Source of the DNA: Lachnospiraceae bacterium UBA7729
Lineage (GTDB): Bacteria > Bacillota > Clostridia > Lachnospirales > Lachnospiraceae
DNA: 44,593 bases
Assembly (NCBI GenBank): GCA_002482005.1
Contig: DLFD01000006.1
Location: 288-44,880 of the forward strand
Reading direction: 5' to 3'
Shown here: positions 41,427 through 44,593 of the stretch, in pieces
Position numbering within the stretch: the stretch's first letter is position 1
Layout: each line of letters begins with the position of its first letter
Translations under genes and position numbers: made by a program
The notes under the pieces: model-generated
Databases searched by the model: none
Told to the model about the DNA's origin: nothing
What the model saw: only the letters and a program-made list of their open reading frames with translations

Positions 41427-41455
41427 ATTATGCGCTAATAATGCATAATTGTCAA
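41427..41455 (-). promoter_or_regulatory. Predicted promoter of the satD-like gene
   Basis: Consensus TTGACA (41450-41455) and CATAAT (41427-41432), spacer 17 bases, minus strand, about 20 bases before the start codon. Confidence 0.65.
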
Positions 41456-41461
41456 TTATGC
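41443..41461. promoter_or_regulatory. Perfect 19-bp palindromic operator candidate
   Basis: GCATAATTG-T-CAATTATGC has two perfect nine-base arms around one base and covers the -35 of the satD-like promoter. More TTATGC/GCATAA half-sites lie at 41428-41433 and 41484-41489. The pattern fits cooperative binding by a dimeric repressor, possibly the HTH-bearing SatD-like protein itself. Confidence 0.6.
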
Positions 41462-41517
41462 GTATTATCTGCATATTTTGATATTATGCAAATATAATGC
41501 ATTTTTAGACTCTTCTT

Positions 41518-42843
41518 TCAACGAATTTTTTGATGCATATGCAAAAAGCCCGCCGCCTCTGTTTTCATGACGTCACGGATCGCTATGCAGGTTTGTTCCC
41601 GCACTCCGGCCTTTTGAGCAAATGTGTCCCAACGAGATACCTGACTGGCCACTTCATCCAGAATTCTTTCTGCCTTCGGGCGCCTTACGCCCATGTTCCT
41701 GCCGCAGGCGATCAGGTCTTCCCGGCTGATCTTGCTGCTCTTCCCATTGATTGTCATCTGATGGGCGGAAAGCCAGCGGTTTGCCGGATCATAAGCAAAG
41801 GTGATGTCGTAAGCAGGAGCCAGAGACCATCTCCCGCCGCGATCCATCAGAAATGAAAAGTTTTTGACATGATCATCCTGATTGACAGCGAGGACATTGA
41901 AAACCATACGCCGGAAGAGCTGCTCGATAGAAGCGCTGCCGATTCCGATGCGGCGCGCTGTCTGGGCCATAGCCTCATAACTGCAGAGACCCGGAATCTG
42001 ATAGCTGATATGGGCCAGAGCAGCAAGCGTCTGCATGTGCAGCTTTCTGCCGTCCTTCTCGCGGTCAAAACGCCTGGTCATGAAATGGTGCCGGCCATTC
42101 TCCTCAAGAAGGCGGCATTCGTTCATATGAATGCCGGAAGCCGCCGCCATAAGATAATAGGCGTACTCGATCCTGGTATATTCCGGGATGTCTTCGAGTG
42201 CATGGTCACCGTTGCCGCTGACTCCGTCAAATTTTATGAGCCAGTATTCATATCCGTCTCCAGCGCTGATCTGGCCGGAGCTGACATCTCCGGTCTTTGG
42301 GTTCCATGCAATGAGAGCCTTGGCACGTGAGCCGCCGGCGGAAGTACCTAGCTGCAGAAGCTGCTGCTGAGCCAGAGATTCTGAAGCATGAATATGAACA
42401 TCTGCCCTTCTCTGCAGCACGTCTGATGCCAATCTGACCAGTGCTGCGAGATCGACCGGGTCACTTCCGAAAGCATCCGGGCCTGTGACGGGGACATATT
42501 CCAAAGCGCCCATCCCGCGCGAGCCTGTATAGCAGAGACGTTCGATCACATTGAAAGAATCCGGAGTCCGTCCCAATGACGCAAGCCATCTGTCGATCAC
42601 GGCATTTCCGAACCGGTCCGGAAGAGAATCCGCGAGCAGCCCCGGAACTCCGTGAAAGGCATCCAGCGGCAGGTCAGGAAAACGGTATGCGTTTGCGGAG
42701 AGCGGCATATGGATCGGGGAAACTTCGATGCCGCTGTCAAGAAAGTCGCGATCATATTCAAAAGTTACATAGGGTGAACTTTGCTCAAGATGAATGAGAG
42801 CGATCCTGGTTCCCCAGAGATATACTTCTGCATCTGTATTCAT
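41518..42843 (-). CDS. hipA: HipA-type toxin serine/threonine kinase
   Basis: 441 residues, the usual HipA length. The N-terminal SPIHMPLSANAYRF and FHGVPGLLADSLPDRFGN are HipA_N-type (cited in part), the glycine/serine loop GTSAGGSRAKALIAWN lies near 166-181, and the kinase core has NQDDHVKNFSF (321-331) and LAPAYDI (341-347). HipA kinases inactivate a translation factor (glutamyl-tRNA synthetase in Escherichia coli) to halt growth. The ATG overlaps the hipB stop by four bases and has GGAGG within hipB. Whether this copy is active cannot be judged, but all core residues appear intact. Confidence 0.92.
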   Translation of the reverse strand: MNTDAEVYLWGTRIALIHLEQSSPYVTFEYDRDFLDSGIEVSPIHMPLSANAYRFPDLPLDAFHGVPGLLADSLPDRFGNAVIDRWLASLGRTPDSFNVIERLCYTGSRGMGALEYVPVTGPDAFGSDPVDLAALVRLASDVLQRRADVHIHASESLAQQQLLQLGTSAGGSRAKALIAWNPKTGDVSSGQISAGDGYEYWLIKFDGVSGNGDHALEDIPEYTRIEYAYYLMAAASGIHMNECRLLEENGRHHFMTRRFDREKDGRKLHMQTLAALAHISYQIPGLCSYEAMAQTARRIGIGSASIEQLFRRMVFNVLAVNQDDHVKNFSFLMDRGGRWSLAPAYDITFAYDPANRWLSAHQMTINGKSSKISREDLIACGRNMGVRRPKAERILDEVASQVSRWDTFAQKAGVREQTCIAIRDVMKTEAAGFLHMHQKIR

Positions 42844-43211
42844 GATGCGCCTCCGGTGGATTCCTTCTCATCTCCCCACACCCAGTTGTTTTTGCGCTTC
42901 TTGGGACGTTTTGCCGGGGAAGTGGCGCGTTCCCGTACCTGATTTCTGGATTTGTCAAGATAGTAGGACGGGCGCTGGGTATTGTCCGGGATCAGCAGAT
43001 CCAGATTCCGGTCAAGATCCAATGCCTGAAGAATCCGGATCAGGCTGGTCAGCTGGATGCCGCCATCCCTCTCAAAACGACGGATGCTTCCGATTGAAAC
43101 CCCCGATTTTTCTGCAAGTTCTTCCTGCGTCATTGGATAATCGATACGATAGCGTTTCTCGCGCAGACCAAGCTCGGCGGCAATGGGCTCGGGCAGAATT
43201 GTCTTCAGCAT
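42840..43211 (-). CDS. hipB: HipB-like XRE-family antitoxin
   Basis: 123-residue DNA-binding protein. The helix-turn-helix reads MTQEELAEKSGVSIGSIRRFE (27-47, cited in part as TQEELAEKSGVSIGSIRRF) followed by SLIRILQALDLDRNLD. The C-terminal third is basic (KRPKKRKNNW). HipB neutralises HipA and represses the operon. It has GGAGG eight bases before the ATG and a clear promoter upstream, and it is translationally coupled to hipA. Confidence 0.9.
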   Translation of the reverse strand: MLKTILPEPIAAELGLREKRYRIDYPMTQEELAEKSGVSIGSIRRFERDGGIQLTSLIRILQALDLDRNLDLLIPDNTQRPSYYLDKSRNQVRERATSPAKRPKKRKNNWVWGDEKESTGGAS

Positions 43212-43267
43212 ATGGATTTCCTCCGTTATCAGAATGACTGCCGTGCATCAGGCTTCCTCTCACCGAC

Positions 43268-43296
43268 ATTGTATCAAATATGATCTCAACCGACAA
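43268..43296 (-). promoter_or_regulatory. Predicted promoter of hipBA
   Basis: TTGTCG (43291-43296) and TACAAT (43268-43273), spacer 17 bases, minus strand. The rest of the gap up to the next terminator (43297-43445) is very AT-rich and holds no frame or known element that I recognise. Confidence 0.6.
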
Positions 43297-43445
43297 GAAT
43301 ATGTTTATTAAATTAACCTATATCTTTTAATCAACATAAATATATCGATTACATATCCGCATATATAAGTAATCTTCATATTTCGGTAAGTATATTTGTT
43401 TTCGGGATTTCTCCGCTCAATCCAGAAACTCCCGGCATATAGGAA

Positions 43446-43471
43446 AGCCGCCGGCATTATTGCCGACGGCT
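43446..43471 (-). terminator. Rho-independent terminator after the DUF3990 pair
   Basis: AGCCGTCGGCA and TGCCGGCGGCT (minus strand, 11 pairs including one T-G) with a four-base loop, followed by TTTCCTAT. It separates the DUF3990 pair from hipBA. Confidence 0.75.
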
Positions 43472-43475
43472 GAAG

Positions 43476-43925
43476 TTATCCATATATTTGCTGATTTTGT
43501 ATATCTGTTTTTCGAATTGAGAGATGATGGTTTTGCGCAATAATCTCAGATGCCTGGTCCTCGTCGATCGTGTGCATTCCCGGATAATACGCCAGCATTT
43601 GCTGAAACGGGATGATCGTCACAAGGTTTTTACTGGCGACCGCTGTTTCAAACCAAAGCTGTCTGTATGTAAATCCGATCCAAAACGCGATGTTCCTGTC
43701 AAAATATCCATTCAGTTTTTTCACGTTCTGCACGTCGAGAAAATCCATGATCTCTTCCGGATCTGCCATCTGATAACGAGAATATAATGTATCCATCCGT
43801 TTATTGCAGAATCGAGATCTCATGTATTGGTCAGAAAAATCATGGATATCATACTGTTGATCTGCAGCGGTTTCATAGAGCATTCCCTGTGTCCTGCAGA
43901 TCTCATATTCCATATCTGAAAGCAT
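43476..43925 (-). CDS. Unknown protein paired with a DUF3990 gene (candidate antitoxin)
   Basis: 149 residues, not recognised. It is acidic in its N-terminal half, rich in Tyr, Met and Gln, with no signal peptide or membrane segment. The core RFCNKRMDTLYSRYQMADPE and FWIGFTYRQLWFETAVASK look conserved-like (helix then aromatic patch). ATG 43925 has AGGAGG overlapping the stop codon of the upstream DUF3990 gene, so the two are coupled; a GTG at 43934 is less likely. By position it may neutralise or assist the ADP-ribosyltransferase-like protein. It does not look like DUF3791, the small partner I know from other DUF3990 loci. Confidence 0.65.
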   Translation of the reverse strand: MLSDMEYEICRTQGMLYETAADQQYDIHDFSDQYMRSRFCNKRMDTLYSRYQMADPEEIMDFLDVQNVKKLNGYFDRNIAFWIGFTYRQLWFETAVASKNLVTIIPFQQMLAYYPGMHTIDEDQASEIIAQNHHLSIRKTDIQNQQIYG

Positions 43926-43937
43926 AGAAAACACCTC

Positions 43938-44576
43938 CTATTCCGTGATACCCAGTATTTCGTTCAGGAACCGTCCTTCTCTCTGATATTTCAGCTTCAT
44001 TCTGGAAACAACGTTCCCGCTTTCTGCACGTTTCTGATAAGAATACGTTTTAGCGTCTTCCGCTTCCATTCCGGACAACTTTTTTTCATCCAATATGTCA
44101 ATTTTCGCACACGCAGACGGTGTTTTTGCAACTATCTGTTCCCCATAGTCTACTGATGCCAGACAGGCTTGCAAAGCCTTATCTGTCATCGAAAAACTTT
44201 CGAACTGTCTGATTGCTTCATTCATGCGGTCATCAGCAATTGGGCCAATTGCCACGTCGCATTTTTCTAAAGCTTCGAGTTTTTCCTTTACGAAATCCAA
44301 ATTATTTATCTCAGGCACTTTTTGCCGGCATGCTAAAACTGTATACATCCAGTCTTCGCCCCTGAGATACAGGATCTTTTCTTCCGGAATCTCTGATAAA
44401 CGCAGTCTTAATCTGTAGAACACAGGGGCATCCTCTTCTACGATCAATCCCTTTACCTGTTTTGGATTCGTACCCATGTAAAAGCCCTGACCAAAGTCAC
44501 ACTTTTGCCGGCTCAATGGTTTTATTTCTCCACGTATCCCTCCTCGAGATCCATGAAATACGTATATATCTTTCAT
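43938..44576 (-). CDS. DUF3990-family protein, ADP-ribosyltransferase-like (candidate toxin)
   Basis: 212 residues. The N-terminus YVFHGSRGGIRGEIKPL followed by CDFGQGFYMGTN is the DUF3990 signature, related to ADP-ribosyltransferase folds in which the His of FHGS and the Tyr of GFYMG line the NAD site. A catalytic Glu is not obvious; E48/E49 or the Glu in DDRMNEAIRQFE are possible. The C-terminus is basic (QKRAESGNVVSRMKLKYQREGR). The ATG at 44576 lacks a strong ribosome site within the 17 bases left in the window, so its upstream context is unknown. Confidence 0.72.
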   Translation of the reverse strand: MKDIYVFHGSRGGIRGEIKPLSRQKCDFGQGFYMGTNPKQVKGLIVEEDAPVFYRLRLRLSEIPEEKILYLRGEDWMYTVLACRQKVPEINNLDFVKEKLEALEKCDVAIGPIADDRMNEAIRQFESFSMTDKALQACLASVDYGEQIVAKTPSACAKIDILDEKKLSGMEAEDAKTYSYQKRAESGNVVSRMKLKYQREGRFLNEILGITE

Positions 44577-44593
44577 AAATATTACCCAATCTT

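Overview
The window looks like a chromosomal segment of a low-to-mid GC Gram-positive anaerobe of the class Clostridia, most likely Lachnospiraceae or a close relative. The grounds are strong AGGAGG ribosome binding sites, sigma-A promoters (TTGACA, 17 bp, TATAAT), a Gram-positive CGAAC-N4-GTTCG LexA box at recA, the recA-recX-rny gene order, an Rrf2 (CymR-like) regulator beside cysK, a cell-wall amidase with aromatic binding repeats, and a dgkA/phasin-like/ABC1-kinase/DUF362 group. No ribosomal RNA, intact tRNA, CRISPR array or transposase was found.

Left part (1-24.7 kb) is mostly housekeeping, almost all on the minus strand. Transcription blocks read right to left: leuC-leuD-ftsW-gltX-helicase; ilvN-ilvC with its own promoter and terminator; dgkA-phasin-like-ABC1 kinase-DUF362, then a secreted amidase with its own promoter; rpoD with its own promoter, not next to dnaG; cysK-Rrf2 regulator; a rhodanese-TtcA fusion; putP; rny; and the SOS-controlled recA-recX pair.

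The middle part (23.8-34.8 kb) is the most interesting. A plus-strand CsbB/DPM1-like polyprenyl-phosphate glycosyltransferase converges on a seven-gene minus-strand operon: secreted GDSL esterase with an Ig-like domain, DASS (SLC13) carboxylate transporter, acyl carrier protein, DltB/AlgI-type MBOAT, acyl-AMP ligase, membrane-anchored SGNH protein (DltD-like position) and YfhO-family membrane glycosyltransferase. The gene content mirrors dlt logic (activate an acid, load it on a carrier protein, move it across the membrane, esterify a surface polymer). However, the ligase resembles acyl-CoA/acyl-ACP synthetases rather than DltA, and a transporter, an esterase and the CsbB/YfhO lipid-linked glycosylation pair are linked to it. 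I infer a surface-polymer glycosylation plus acylation system with an unknown acyl donor.

Right part (35.2-44.6 kb) is accessory. It begins at a 3' half of a tRNA-Thr(CGT) gene, which looks like an attachment-site scar. Base composition then changes gene by gene: a GC-rich ABC exporter and metallophosphoesterase with a 9-bp coding repeat, a thioredoxin-fold/pRiA4b ORF-3 fusion, an AT-rich patch of gene remnants, a SatD-like protein with HTH and a palindromic operator, a HipBA toxin-antitoxin pair, and a DUF3990 (ADP-ribosyltransferase-like) gene with an unknown partner. The pattern fits an integrated island whose far end and integrase lie outside the window.
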